NCBI GenBank assembly: GCA_937910685.1
Contig: CALEMP010000204.1
Span: 23,402-87,401 of the forward strand
From: an uncultured bacterium
GTDB taxonomy: Bacteria; Planctomycetota; UBA1135; GCA-002686595
Length of the DNA stretch: 64,000 nt
Direction: 5' to 3'
Below are positions 8,221 through 17,427 of this stretch, in pieces. Each line of letters starts with the position of its first letter. The stretch's first letter is position 1. The notes below the pieces were generated by a model. It had not been told where the DNA came from. It saw only the letters and a program-made list of their open reading frames with translations, and ran no database searches. The position numbers and the translations under genes were made by a program.

Positions 8221-9135
8221 TCAGCGTCCACCTAAAAAGTCATCCGCCGCCCGGTAGGCGTCGATCACAGCACGCTCGCCTTCTTTGCCCTCGCGGCTGT
8301 TTTCATGTTCCATGCCGAGCACGCCCTCAAACTTGCGGTCGTGGATGCGCTTGAAGATGTTCTTGTAGTTCACCTCGCCGGTGCCCGGTTCCTTGCGCCC
8401 CGGGTTGTCCCCGGTCTGGAAGTAGCCGATCTCGTCCCAGCAACGCTCGATGTTGGGGATCAGGTTGCCCTCGGAGATGGCCTGGTGGTAGATGTCGAAG
8501 AGCACCTTGACCGAGGGCGAGTTCACCGCCTTGCACAGCATGTAGGCGTGGTCCGAGCGCTCGAGGAACATGCCCGGGTGATTGCGGAAGTTGAGCGGCT
8601 CGAGCACCATCACCAGCCCATGGGGCTCGAGCACCTCGGCGCCCCTGCGCAGCATCTCGATCGCGTTCGCGTCCTGAAAGCCCTGACGCTGGTTGGTCGC
8701 CTGGTTGCCCAGGACCGCGGTCATCCAGGTCGCGCCGCAGCGCTTGGCGGTCTCGACGGCGCCCTTCAGCTCGTCGACGAAGGACTGCACCATCTTCTTC
8801 TTGCCTGAGGTGAAGGACTCGTTCCAGGCGGTATTCCAGTTGCAGACGAACACGCCCATCTGCAATCCGAGCCGCTGCATCGCGGCGCCGAGCTGCTTCT
8901 GCTGCTCGGGGGACTTGCGCCCCATGCCGTTGTCCTCCCAGGCCGTGAAGCCCTCGGCTCGCGCGAACTCGAGCTGCGCCACCGGGTCACCGCCGGCGTG
9001 GTGCTTGAACATGCCGAAGTGGGGGGCATAGGGCAGATTGAAGGGCTCGCCTCGGGAGCTGCGGGTCATGGAGGCTGCTGGGGATGTGAGGAGGGGGCTC
9101 GCCAAGCTGGCGGCCAAGAGTTGGCGTCTTTGCAT
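8221..9135 (-). CDS. TIM-barrel sugar isomerase/epimerase, hydroxypyruvate isomerase-like, Tat-type signal
   Basis: This encodes 304 residues. The N-terminus MQRRQLLAASLASPLL looks like a twin-arginine export signal of the kind common on planctomycete periplasmic enzymes. The body matches the AP-endonuclease-2 / xylose isomerase-like TIM barrel: EPLNFRNHPGMFL, VKVLFDIYHQAISEGNL and GVLGMEHENS place the conserved metal-ligand Glu, Asp and His residues at strand ends, in the order seen in hydroxypyruvate isomerase. The substrate is unknown. It stands alone, divergent from the ABC operon at 9248, with a 112-bp shared upstream region. The 191-bp stretch on its downstream side (8030-8220) has no gene. 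Confidence 0.88.
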   Translation of the reverse strand: MQRRQLLAASLASPLLTSPAASMTRSSRGEPFNLPYAPHFGMFKHHAGGDPVAQLEFARAEGFTAWEDNGMGRKSPEQQKQLGAAMQRLGLQMGVFVCNWNTAWNESFTSGKKKMVQSFVDELKGAVETAKRCGATWMTAVLGNQATNQRQGFQDANAIEMLRRGAEVLEPHGLVMVLEPLNFRNHPGMFLERSDHAYMLCKAVNSPSVKVLFDIYHQAISEGNLIPNIERCWDEIGYFQTGDNPGRKEPGTGEVNYKNIFKRIHDRKFEGVLGMEHENSREGKEGERAVIDAYRAADDFLGGR

Positions 9136-9247
9136 GGGCCTAGCCTAGCTCCAACCGCACGCTTTGAGTGCTCGGATTCGCTCATCGCAAGAATCGCCCG
9201 TCCTGCTCGGCAACTTCCACCCCGTAAGCGGGTAACCTGCTGCTCCT

Positions 9248-10429
9248 ATGATCGAGGTTTCAGAACTCACCAGGCGCTACGGGCGCCATACTGCCGTGGA
9301 CCAGGTCTCGTTCCACCTAGACGCGGGCGAGGTCGTGGGCTTGCTGGGCCCCAACGGCGCCGGCAAGACCACCATTATGCGGATCCTGGCTGGATTCTTG
9401 CCTGCCACTTCCGCCGCGCGCTTGGAAGTCTGTGGGCACGACGTGCTGAGGGACTCCTTGAAGGTGCGCGAGTCCATTGGCTATCTGCCGGAATCGGTCC
9501 CCCTTTATCGGGACATGCGCGTGCAGGAGATGCTCGACTTTCACGGTCGCTTGCATCGCATGGGCCGCAGTGATCGCCAGCGGCGCAGTGCCGAGGTACT
9601 GGACCGCGTGGGAGTGTCCGATCGCTCTCGTCAATTGGTGGGGACTCTTTCCAGGGGCCTGCGCCAGCGGGTGGGCCTAGCGGTGGCGCTCTTGCCCGAG
9701 CCTCCCGTGCTGATTTTGGATGAACCCACCAGCGGTCTCGATCCCTTGCAACGCCGAGAGGTGCGGAGCCTCGTGCGCGAGTTGTCCGATGAACATACGG
9801 TTTTGGTTTCCTCCCATATTCTGGCCGAGGTCGAGTCCATGTGCTCACGGGTCTTGGTCATGGCCGAGGGGCACCTGATCGCCGACGGCACCCGCGAGCA
9901 ACTCGAGCAACAGCTTGGTGGCAGCGCGGGGGTGAGGCTTGAGGCCTATGTGGGACTCGACCCCGAAGCAGCCGTGGAATTGCTGAAGAGTTTGCCGGGA
10001 GTAACCGCTGTTGCTCTGGGCGAGCGCCTTGGCATCCATCATGGCTTCGTGATTGAAGGGGAAGGAGACCTGCGTGAAGACGTGGGGGCCCTCGCCGCAC
10101 AGGAAGGTTGGGCCCTGCGAGAACTGTCCTCGCAAAAACGCAGCCTAGAGGATGTGTTCGCCCAGTTGGTGTCTGGCAACGTGGCTGATATCTCGGCGGC
10201 CAAAGCGGATGCGCCTGCCACACCGGTGGAACCCATTGATAACGGCGGGCTCATGCAATTGATGCCTGATTCTGGATTCAACGCAAGTGCCAAAGCGCCC
10301 CCCGCGAAGAAGATGATCTACAGCCTGAACCCTTTTGATCAGGGAACCAGTCGCGAGCTCGGAGCTCCCATGGAAATCGAAGACCCCACGGGGAACGTAA
10401 AAGGTGACGAGCCCGGAGATCCCTCATGA
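9248..10429 (+). CDS. ABC transporter ATP-binding protein (GldA-like), module A
   Basis: This encodes 393 residues. The nucleotide-binding domain shows Walker A GPNGAGKT (34-41), a signature loop LSRGLRQ (134-140), where Arg replaces the usual Gly or Lys, and Walker B LILDEP (155-160) followed by TSGLDP. After about residue 310 there is an extra tail of some 80 residues, rich in Ala, Pro and Asp, that the module B homologue lacks. It powers an ABC-2 type exporter with the permease that follows; the ATG of that gene overlaps this stop as ATGA (10426-10429). It is first of four coupled genes (9248-14698). The GldA name rests on the GldF/GldG-like neighbours; gliding itself is not implied. Confidence 0.93.
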   Translation: MIEVSELTRRYGRHTAVDQVSFHLDAGEVVGLLGPNGAGKTTIMRILAGFLPATSAARLEVCGHDVLRDSLKVRESIGYLPESVPLYRDMRVQEMLDFHGRLHRMGRSDRQRRSAEVLDRVGVSDRSRQLVGTLSRGLRQRVGLAVALLPEPPVLILDEPTSGLDPLQRREVRSLVRELSDEHTVLVSSHILAEVESMCSRVLVMAEGHLIADGTREQLEQQLGGSAGVRLEAYVGLDPEAAVELLKSLPGVTAVALGERLGIHHGFVIEGEGDLREDVGALAAQEGWALRELSSQKRSLEDVFAQLVSGNVADISAAKADAPATPVEPIDNGGLMQLMPDSGFNASAKAPPAKKMIYSLNPFDQGTSRELGAPMEIEDPTGNVKGDEPGDPS

Positions 10430-11214
10430 GGGGCACCCTGGTGATCTACCGGCGCGAACTCGCCGGTCTGTTTTTGACGCCACTGGGGTGGCTGTTGCTG
10501 GCCTTAGCGCTCTTTGCCAACGGACTCTTCCTTTACCTGGTGCTGCCCTATACCGGGGGCGATGTGGGATCGTCCCTGCGAGGAGCCTTGGGCGGAGGCA
10601 CCTTGTTCTGGGCACTGATGGTGTTTCTACCCCCGTTGCTCGCCATGCGCATGATGGCCGAAGAGTCACGATCGGGGACCCTGGAATACCTTTTGACTGC
10701 ACCGGTCAGCGATAGTGCGGTGGTGGTCGGCAAGTTTCTTGCAGCCACCACGTTCCTCGCTTTGATTTGGTCGGTGGTGCCCCTCTATGGTTTGCTTTTT
10801 CAACTCCAGGGGAGTCCACCGGATTGGGGCGCGGTTTTCGCCACCTGGCTGGGGGCCGTGCTCACATCGGGGCTCTTTGTATCCCTGGGATTGCTAGCGG
10901 CGACTTCTACCAACACGCCCCTCTTGGCGGCGTTCCTGGCCTTTGCCGCCTGTCTCGGTTGGATTCTGGTGCCAAGCTTCGGTGGACAACTGTTGAATTC
11001 TCTCGATGCCTTCGTGGGCACGGGTGACTTGGGAGGCCTGCTGGTGCAGACCTTGCGTTCCAGCCTGCAAGCCATGGATGTGCTGAGGCACTTTCACTTT
11101 TCCTGGCGCATGGGTGTGATCGACACGGCCGAGGTGGTTTTCTTCTGCACTTGGCCTTGCCTCTTTTTATTCGCCACCGTGCGTATGCTTGAGGGCCGGA
11201 GGTGGCGGGTATGA
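10426..11214 (+). CDS. ABC-2 type permease (GldF-like), module A
   Basis: This encodes 262 residues with about six hydrophobic helices. The N-terminus RGTLVIYRRELAGLFLTPLGWLLLALALFANG and the segment MRMMAEESRSGTLEYLLTAPVSD are typical of ABC-2 permeases, where the (E/R)SGTLE(Y/L)LLT motif sits between the second and third helices. It forms the membrane channel for the ATPase encoded just upstream. Both ends are four-base overlaps (ATGA at 10426-10429 and 11211-11214), so the stoichiometry is probably set by coupled translation. The transported substrate is unknown. Confidence 0.92.
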   Translation: MRGTLVIYRRELAGLFLTPLGWLLLALALFANGLFLYLVLPYTGGDVGSSLRGALGGGTLFWALMVFLPPLLAMRMMAEESRSGTLEYLLTAPVSDSAVVVGKFLAATTFLALIWSVVPLYGLLFQLQGSPPDWGAVFATWLGAVLTSGLFVSLGLLAATSTNTPLLAAFLAFAACLGWILVPSFGGQLLNSLDAFVGTGDLGGLLVQTLRSSLQAMDVLRHFHFSWRMGVIDTAEVVFFCTWPCLFLFATVRMLEGRRWRV

Positions 11215-12908
11215 GTCGTTCCAAAAGTGTCGGTAAGATTTCCCGAGCGGGGATTTGGTTCCAGGTGGTTTTGGCGGGAGCCCTCGCCCTTTCCGCCGTA
11301 TTGGCCATCAACTGGCTGGCCGCTCGACCGGGGGTTCGTCAGCGCTTTGACCTGACTGCCACGGGCAGCGCTTCGGTGGATGCGTCCACCCGGGGCGTGC
11401 TGGTGGCTCTGCCAGGAGAGGTACACATCGACGTGTTCTTCCGACCCGAGCCGGCGCCCTTTGAGCGCGTGGCCCAGGATGTGCAGACACGGACCTCGGA
11501 GTTGCTGGAGGTGATGAAACTCCAGGGGGGTGATCAACTCAAGATCACGCGTCACAACATGTCGGACGCGGTGGGTATTGAAAGGCGCAAGCTCGAGTTA
11601 CGCATTCGCGGACTCGAAAACTGCCTGATCGTTTCCCATCTGGCCCCAGCGGAAGCGGATCGGGACGCCAACCTTCCGGAGGGCGTGCCCATGCGCGAAG
11701 TGGTGCCTCTCTTTGGGCGCCATGGCCTTGCGGCCTTGGATCCGGGCAACCCGGACCGAAATGCCTATCGCGCTCCGGCGATCATGAGCTTTGACGGGGA
11801 AAAGGCGATCCTTGCGGCGATGCTCAAGGTTACCCAGGGGCGTGCGCCCCTCATCTGCTTCAGCCGTGGCCATGGGGAGGGGGACGCCTTTGAGCTGAAC
11901 GGGGATCCCGCAGGCTTCGGCATCCTCGAGTCGCTTTTGACCGCTGACGGTTTCCGGACCGAGCGCTGGTCGGGCACGGAGAATGGCGACTTGCCAGAAG
12001 ACTGCAGTGTCCTCGCGATCCTGGAGCCCAGAACCCCTTTTAGCGACATTGAAACTCGCTCCATCGAGAAATTCATGGCCGGCGGCGGGCGTTTGGTGCT
12101 TGCTGCGCCCACGGACCCAGGTCTTCTGGAGGCTTCGGGACTGGACCTGTTCTACGAGTCCTTTGGTGTCGAAATTACTCCGGGTATCGTGTGCGAACCC
12201 AAGCGGGATGCGGCGACCACCGCGCCTGTGGTGGGTGGCCCTCAGGTGGCATACGTTCAAGCTTTGCCCGATGACATGGGCGCTCACCCGATCACCGGAC
12301 CTTACAAGGACGCTGCCCAGCCCTTGCGGGTGCCAGCAGCCCACGGGTTGCGCGTGGCACGTCAGCCTCGCTTGGGCCTTGCCCAGGCGGTGGTTCGTTC
12401 TCCCCGTCGCGCCCCGGGATCCTGGGTGGATGAGCCACCGTTCAACTGGATCCCTGATGATCACGAGAACCAGAAAGCACAGGACCTGGTGATTGCTTGG
12501 AGTCGCGGCTTTGCTGCGGAGGCTGGCGCCGAGGTGATCGAGGCCACCAGGGCTGATGGTGCCGTGCGCGAGAATCGCATTGTGTTCTTGGGCAGTGGCG
12601 CCATGTTGCAGGACAGCATTTTGGGAGACCCTCGCATGGGGCCGTTCAACGAGCCCTTTGCCCGCAATCTGTTCAATTGGGCGGCGGACCGTGAGTATCG
12701 TGTGTCCATCTCTTCCAAGGACCCCGCCATACAGCGCGCTCCTGCGGAGACGGTAACCCGGGTGGTTCAGGTAGCCCTTTGGTACCTGCCCCTGAGTTGC
12801 GTTTTGATGGGCGTGCTGGTGAGCTTCTTGCGTCGCCGTGGCGGGCCTGATCGGGCACCGACGGGTCAGTCGGGCAGCGGACAGGACAGTCCGGGATCCG
12901 AGGCATGA
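11211..12908 (+). CDS. GldG-like ABC auxiliary protein (DUF7088/ABC_transp_aux), module A
   Basis: This encodes 565 residues from ATG 11211, which overlaps the permease stop as ATGA. One N-terminal helix (VVLAGALALSAVLAINWLA) and one C-terminal helix (YLPLSCVLMGVLVSFL) flank a large soluble, presumably periplasmic region. The region carries typical GldG features: FDLTATGSASVDASTRGVL near the start, CFSRGHGEGD about one third in, and ERWSGTENGDLPEDCSVLAILEP leading to IEKFMAGGGRLVLAAPTD, resembling a ThuA-like or glutamine-amidotransferase-like fold. In gliding Bacteroidetes GldG partners with GldA/GldF; here the role is inferred to be a substrate-binding or assembly subunit. Confidence 0.88.
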   Translation: MSRSKSVGKISRAGIWFQVVLAGALALSAVLAINWLAARPGVRQRFDLTATGSASVDASTRGVLVALPGEVHIDVFFRPEPAPFERVAQDVQTRTSELLEVMKLQGGDQLKITRHNMSDAVGIERRKLELRIRGLENCLIVSHLAPAEADRDANLPEGVPMREVVPLFGRHGLAALDPGNPDRNAYRAPAIMSFDGEKAILAAMLKVTQGRAPLICFSRGHGEGDAFELNGDPAGFGILESLLTADGFRTERWSGTENGDLPEDCSVLAILEPRTPFSDIETRSIEKFMAGGGRLVLAAPTDPGLLEASGLDLFYESFGVEITPGIVCEPKRDAATTAPVVGGPQVAYVQALPDDMGAHPITGPYKDAAQPLRVPAAHGLRVARQPRLGLAQAVVRSPRRAPGSWVDEPPFNWIPDDHENQKAQDLVIAWSRGFAAEAGAEVIEATRADGAVRENRIVFLGSGAMLQDSILGDPRMGPFNEPFARNLFNWAADREYRVSISSKDPAIQRAPAETVTRVVQVALWYLPLSCVLMGVLVSFLRRRGGPDRAPTGQSGSGQDSPGSEA

Positions 12909-14698
12909 GTCGCGGATCGCTCCTTTTCTTGGCTCTCCTGGTGGGGACGCTTTCTTTCTTCATCTTGCAACAGAAAGAGGTCGAAGACGAAACCCGTTTC
13001 CACACAGAAGAGCGTCTGCTGGGGGACTTGAATCCCGGCCTGATCGTCAAGGTCTTTGTGGACCACACGGACCGTGAGGAGTACTTGGGTTTTGAGCTGG
13101 GCCCACAGGGTTGGATGCTCTCCGATCCCTTGCCTTATCCGGTGGACAGGGCCCTGCTTGGGGCGCTGCTCAAAAGCCTCGTGCAGAACGCGCGCTTTGT
13201 GGCCACGGCCGAGGAAGCTGACTTGGACGGGAGCTTCGAGCCCCCCCGCGCGACCCTGCGCATTACCACCCGGGACGAGGCTGGCGAGGAGCGTGAACTC
13301 GAGCTGGTGCTGGGCGCCCTCGATGTGGACGGCATGAGCCAGTACGTGCGTACCCGAGGCGGGACCTATCGGATTCTGCGGACCCTCGACACGGTGCTGC
13401 AGCGCAGCGTGAGGGATTTCCGTTCCAAGCAACTCTTGGCCCTCAATCCTGAGACCATCGTTCGGGTGGGACGCACGTGGAAGGGTCTAGATAAGATGAA
13501 CCCGGATTTTTCCTTCATCGCAGAGCGCAAGGGAGGCGGGTGGCAGCTCATTTCCCCCGAGCGGGTTCGGATGGATCCCTTCGGCATGCTGCTTTGGCTC
13601 AAGGGCCTCAGTGGGGTAGATATCCAGGGCTTTGCCTATGATCCGCCCACGGACAAGGATGTGGCGGACTTTGAGGCTCCCCTAGAACGCTGGGGTTTGG
13701 ATCACCCGGAAATGATCTTTGAGTGGGAAAGCAATGCAGGGGCAAAAGAAACCTTGCTGATGTCCGGAGGCTACGAGTCGGGCTACTGGTCAGTGACACG
13801 CCCTGCTGGGCAGAGGGTTGTGGGCGTGGGGGGCAATTCCGCCGACGCCTTGATTCAGCACTGGACGGATTTCACCGACCGCACCTTGATTCACGCCTTC
13901 CGCGCGGATGTGGATGCGATCCGTTTGTTGCAGGGTCCCAACACCGTGCGCTTGCATCGGATCAAGGGAGACACCTTTGGCCTAGAATTGATTGACTCCG
14001 AAGGTCAGACCAAAAATCTGGGCCTGGCGAATCCTGTGTTGGTGGACCGAGTCTTCGGCTCTCTGGAAAATGGAATCATCGATGGCTGGGAGCGTGAGCT
14101 TGTGGCCGCAGATGAGTTTCCACCGGCAGCCGAGCGCTGGGGTTATGCCCTTGAGCTGGGAGGGATCCATGGGGATGACGTGCAGGTCGCCTGGGTCGGC
14201 CGGGAATTGTTTGTGGATGGTGCGGACTTGATGCGCACCTATTTCCGCCCCGGGGAAACCCTGGTGGGGCGTGTGGAAGCATCCCTGCTTGAAGTGCTTT
14301 CTATGCCCGCTGCGGATTTCCGCAGCTTGGATCTTTGGTCCCTCGATGAGGTGCGTCTGGTGCAGCTCGATGTGCGCTGGGGAGACTTGACCCGAACCTA
14401 CGAGCGAAAGATCCAGGGGACGTGGAGGCGTAAGGGCCAAGAGCGCTCCGCCACGGAGTTGCTCGATGTACTGGACATGCTGTTTTTCCTCTCCGCGGAA
14501 AGCTACCTGGATGGACCAGCGGGACCCTTGGATCAAAACGTGGAAGTGATCCTCACGGGGCAGCAGGGCCAGACCCACAGCTTTGTGCTGGGGCTCGATT
14601 CTGCGGGTCAGCAGGTGCTGGAGACTGGGGAGGGCATCCGTGCGATCCCCGCCAAAGACAGCATCCACAGGGCTCTCATAGCCCTTTTTAGGGACTAG
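12905..14698 (+). CDS. DUF4340-type membrane-anchored protein, module A
   Basis: This encodes 597 residues and begins within the previous stop (ATGA, 12905-12908). An N-terminal helix (LLFLALLVGTLSFFILQQK) anchors a long beta-rich region made of repeats in the style GWMLSDPLPYPVDRALLGALLKSL and GGWQLISPERVRMDPFGMLLWLK. This pattern of a Trp-containing strand, then a helix picking a loop, is what I know from DUF4340 proteins that follow GldG genes. It completes the four-gene module. It is 128 residues longer than the module B homologue, with little obvious identity between them outside the shared pattern. Function is unknown beyond association with the transporter. Confidence 0.8.
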   Translation: MSRGSLLFLALLVGTLSFFILQQKEVEDETRFHTEERLLGDLNPGLIVKVFVDHTDREEYLGFELGPQGWMLSDPLPYPVDRALLGALLKSLVQNARFVATAEEADLDGSFEPPRATLRITTRDEAGEERELELVLGALDVDGMSQYVRTRGGTYRILRTLDTVLQRSVRDFRSKQLLALNPETIVRVGRTWKGLDKMNPDFSFIAERKGGGWQLISPERVRMDPFGMLLWLKGLSGVDIQGFAYDPPTDKDVADFEAPLERWGLDHPEMIFEWESNAGAKETLLMSGGYESGYWSVTRPAGQRVVGVGGNSADALIQHWTDFTDRTLIHAFRADVDAIRLLQGPNTVRLHRIKGDTFGLELIDSEGQTKNLGLANPVLVDRVFGSLENGIIDGWERELVAADEFPPAAERWGYALELGGIHGDDVQVAWVGRELFVDGADLMRTYFRPGETLVGRVEASLLEVLSMPAADFRSLDLWSLDEVRLVQLDVRWGDLTRTYERKIQGTWRRKGQERSATELLDVLDMLFFLSAESYLDGPAGPLDQNVEVILTGQQGQTHSFVLGLDSAGQQVLETGEGIRAIPAKDSIHRALIALFRD

Positions 14699-14784
14699 GG
14701 CGCGGGATTGGGCGGTGCTCAGCCCGGGGGGCTTGCAATCCAGGCGTCATTGGCGATAGGCTGGGGGACCCTAACAGGAGCCGA

Positions 14785-14804
14785 ACGGCATTGGCCGTGG
14801 TTTT
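14785..14804 (+). terminator. Weak terminator-like hairpin after module A
   Basis: A 5-bp stem (ACGGC / GCCGT) with loop ATTG is followed two bases later by TTTT. It sits 87 bases after the DUF4340 stop and before the helicase gene. The stem is short, so this is tentative. Confidence 0.3.
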
Positions 14805-14855
14805 CGCAGGTGGGGAGCCACGGGGGCTCCTCCGGGCAAACCAGGGAGCACCCAC

Positions 14856-17420
14856 ATGATTGCAGGAAATGGGCCCGAGGCCTCCTTGAAAGCCGCCCTT
14901 GGCAAAACCAAAAGAGGGACCAAGCCGGTGGAGCGCATCGTCGCCGAGCTGAAGCGGGAAGCCCGTTGGCGCGAGCGCATCGTTCATTGGCACGAGACTC
15001 CCGAACGCCACGGCCGCCAAAAAGACTTTCCAGCCAGGATGGCTCCCGAGCTGATTGAGGTGCTCCGTCAGCGCGGGGTTGAATCCCTGCGCGCCCACCA
15101 GGCAACGGCCATCGAGGCGGCCCTCGACGGACAAGATGTGTTGGTGGCCACGCCCACTGCCAGCGGCAAGACGGTTTGTTACACCGTGCCCGTCTTGCAG
15201 CGCTTGCTCGAAACCAATGGTCAAGCGCGGGCGCTCTTCCTGTATCCCACCAAGGCTCTGGCCCAGGATCAAACCGTCGGCTTGACCGCCATGATCGAAG
15301 GGTTAGGCCGCCAACAGGGGAATCAGGCTTTTCACGCTTTCACTTACGACGGAGACACGCCCCCGAGCGTTCGACGCACCTTGCGCGACCGGGGGCACAT
15401 GGTCTTGACCAACCCTTGGATGTTGCACCAAGGGATCCTGCCAAATCACTCCAAGTGGGCGGAGTTATTCAAAGGGCTTGAGTACATCATCGTGGACGAG
15501 GTGCATTCCCTTTCTGGGGTCTTTGGGTCCAGCGTGGCCAACGTGCTGCGGCGACTGGTGCGCATCGCTGCGCACTATGGAGCCCATCCGCGCTTCCTGG
15601 CCAGTTCGGCCACCGTGCGCGAGCCCGCGGCCCATGCGGAGCGGCTCTTTGGGCGAAAGGTGACCGTTGTGGATGAGGACGCGTCTCCTGCGGGCAAGCG
15701 TTACTTTGCGGTCTACAACCCGCCGCTGCTGAATCCCGTGGCGGGGCTACGGGCCAGTGCTCTCGAAGAGGCACGTAAGGTGGCGAAGGTCATTTGTGGT
15801 TCCGACCACCAGACTATTTTCTTTTGCGGCCGAAGGACTGCCGTGGAGGTTCTGACCCGTTACCTGAAGGAAGGGGCCAAGGACATGGGGCTTAAGCCCA
15901 GCGAAATCCGGGGCTATCGAGGTGGCTACTTACCCAATATGCGCCGGGAGATCGAAGCGGGGCTCAAGGACGGCTCGGTCAAGGTGGTGATCTCCACCAA
16001 TGCACTTGAGCTGGGCATTGACATTGGCGCTTTGGACGTGGCGGTGCTCGTGGGCTATCCCGGCAGCCAAGCGTCGTTCTGGCAACGAGCGGGGCGCGTG
16101 GGACGCCGGGGTGGCCCGAGCCTCGTTCTGCAATTGGCTCGCTCTGAGCCGACCGATCAGTATCTAGCGGCCCATCCGGAGTACCTTTTCGCCGCCCCCC
16201 GGGAGCGCCTTGGCCTGGACCCGGACAACTTGGTTTTGCTCTCTGAGCAGTTGAAGTGCGCGGCTTTTGAGCTGCCGTTCCAACGGGCTGAAGACGGCAC
16301 CTTGGCGGGGGACCCGGCTTTTGGTCAGGTGCCCGACGCGGCTGAGGTGTTGTCCTATTTGGCGGAGGAGTCGGGGTTCCTGATGGAGCGCGAGCGCACC
16401 TTCTTTTGGATGGCGGACGCCTATCCGGCCCAGGATGTTTCCCTGGCGGGTGGGGACCTGGACAATGTGTTGATTCTCGAACAGGGCAGCGAGCGTGCCC
16501 TGGGTGAGACCGATCGGGAGTCGTCCCTGGTGACTTGCCATGAGGGAGCAATCTACCAGGTGCAGGGCGTGACGTGGCGCATCGAAACGTTCGATCACAA
16601 GAACCGTCGGGCCTATGCAAAGCAGGTGGAATCGGATTACTACACCGAGGCCCAGACCGACACGGATGTGCGCGTCCTTCGGCTTGAAGAGTGCTCGCGC
16701 CGGGACCGGGCTGATTATCCGGTGGCCCAGCCCATGCCCCTACCAGAAGGTGCGGATGCCTTCGACCAAGTGGGTGAGGACACGAGCGTTTGGCGCGGAG
16801 AAGTGCATGTGACAACGGTAGCGACGCTGTACAAGAAGATCCGTTTCTACACCAAGGAAAACGTGGGGGCCGGTGAGATTCACCTGCCGCCTGAGGAATT
16901 GGACACGGAGGCTTTTATGCTGACCCTCTCCTCGGAAACCGCCGCCGAGCTAGGGGCCAGCAGCGCCGATGGGGGCACCGCCTGGCATGCCCTGGGGGAA
17001 TTGATGCGCAGCACAGCACCCTTGTTTGTTCGTTGCCAGCCCAGCGATCTAGGCCTCAGCACCCAGGTGCGCTCGACCCACTTTGGGCGGCCGACCCTGG
17101 TGCTGTATGACCGGGTGCAAGGGGGCGTGGGCTTGAGCGACCTGCTCTTGGCTGCTCAGCGTGAGTTGCTCGCGGCTTGTTTGGATGTGGTGCAGCGTTG
17201 CGCCTGCGAACGGGGCTGCCCTGCTTGCGTGGGCCCCGTGGAAGAGGTGGGAGCAGAAGGCAAGGCGGGTGTCTTGCGTTTGCTGGAGCACTTGTCCAAG
17301 GGGCCGGCCCTTGAGCCTTGCGAGCCCGCGGAACTCGACGCTCCAGAGGATGAGGTCATCAGCGCCAAGGACCTGGGCCCCGAAGGGCACGTGACCCGCG
17401 GGGCTCTGCTGCCTGAGTGA
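14856..17420 (+). CDS. mrfA: MrfA/YprA-like DEAD/DEAH helicase with DUF1998 domain
   Basis: This encodes 854 residues. Superfamily 2 motifs are clear: Q-like region RAHQATAIEAAL, motif I ATPTASGKT (98-106), DEVH box (214-217), SSAT, and motif VI QRAGRVGR. Near the end is the DUF1998 module with four cysteines spaced C782-x-C-x3-C-x2-C, as in the MrfA family where they bind zinc. The best-studied homologue, B. subtilis MrfA, unwinds DNA 3' to 5' with its nuclease partner MrfB in UvrABC-independent repair of mitomycin adducts. That partner type follows here seven bases downstream. The protein is roughly 100 residues longer than the B. subtilis one. The start ATG has AGGGAG upstream. Confidence 0.92.
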   Translation: MIAGNGPEASLKAALGKTKRGTKPVERIVAELKREARWRERIVHWHETPERHGRQKDFPARMAPELIEVLRQRGVESLRAHQATAIEAALDGQDVLVATPTASGKTVCYTVPVLQRLLETNGQARALFLYPTKALAQDQTVGLTAMIEGLGRQQGNQAFHAFTYDGDTPPSVRRTLRDRGHMVLTNPWMLHQGILPNHSKWAELFKGLEYIIVDEVHSLSGVFGSSVANVLRRLVRIAAHYGAHPRFLASSATVREPAAHAERLFGRKVTVVDEDASPAGKRYFAVYNPPLLNPVAGLRASALEEARKVAKVICGSDHQTIFFCGRRTAVEVLTRYLKEGAKDMGLKPSEIRGYRGGYLPNMRREIEAGLKDGSVKVVISTNALELGIDIGALDVAVLVGYPGSQASFWQRAGRVGRRGGPSLVLQLARSEPTDQYLAAHPEYLFAAPRERLGLDPDNLVLLSEQLKCAAFELPFQRAEDGTLAGDPAFGQVPDAAEVLSYLAEESGFLMERERTFFWMADAYPAQDVSLAGGDLDNVLILEQGSERALGETDRESSLVTCHEGAIYQVQGVTWRIETFDHKNRRAYAKQVESDYYTEAQTDTDVRVLRLEECSRRDRADYPVAQPMPLPEGADAFDQVGEDTSVWRGEVHVTTVATLYKKIRFYTKENVGAGEIHLPPEELDTEAFMLTLSSETAAELGASSADGGTAWHALGELMRSTAPLFVRCQPSDLGLSTQVRSTHFGRPTLVLYDRVQGGVGLSDLLLAAQRELLAACLDVVQRCACERGCPACVGPVEEVGAEGKAGVLRLLEHLSKGPALEPCEPAELDAPEDEVISAKDLGPEGHVTRGALLPE

Positions 17421-17427
17421 GTGAAGA

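Noticed and set aside
14814..14830. GGAGCC/GGCTCC hairpin ahead of the helicase gene
   Set aside because: Six pairs with no T-tract and no similarity to a known riboswitch; likely chance in GC-rich DNA.
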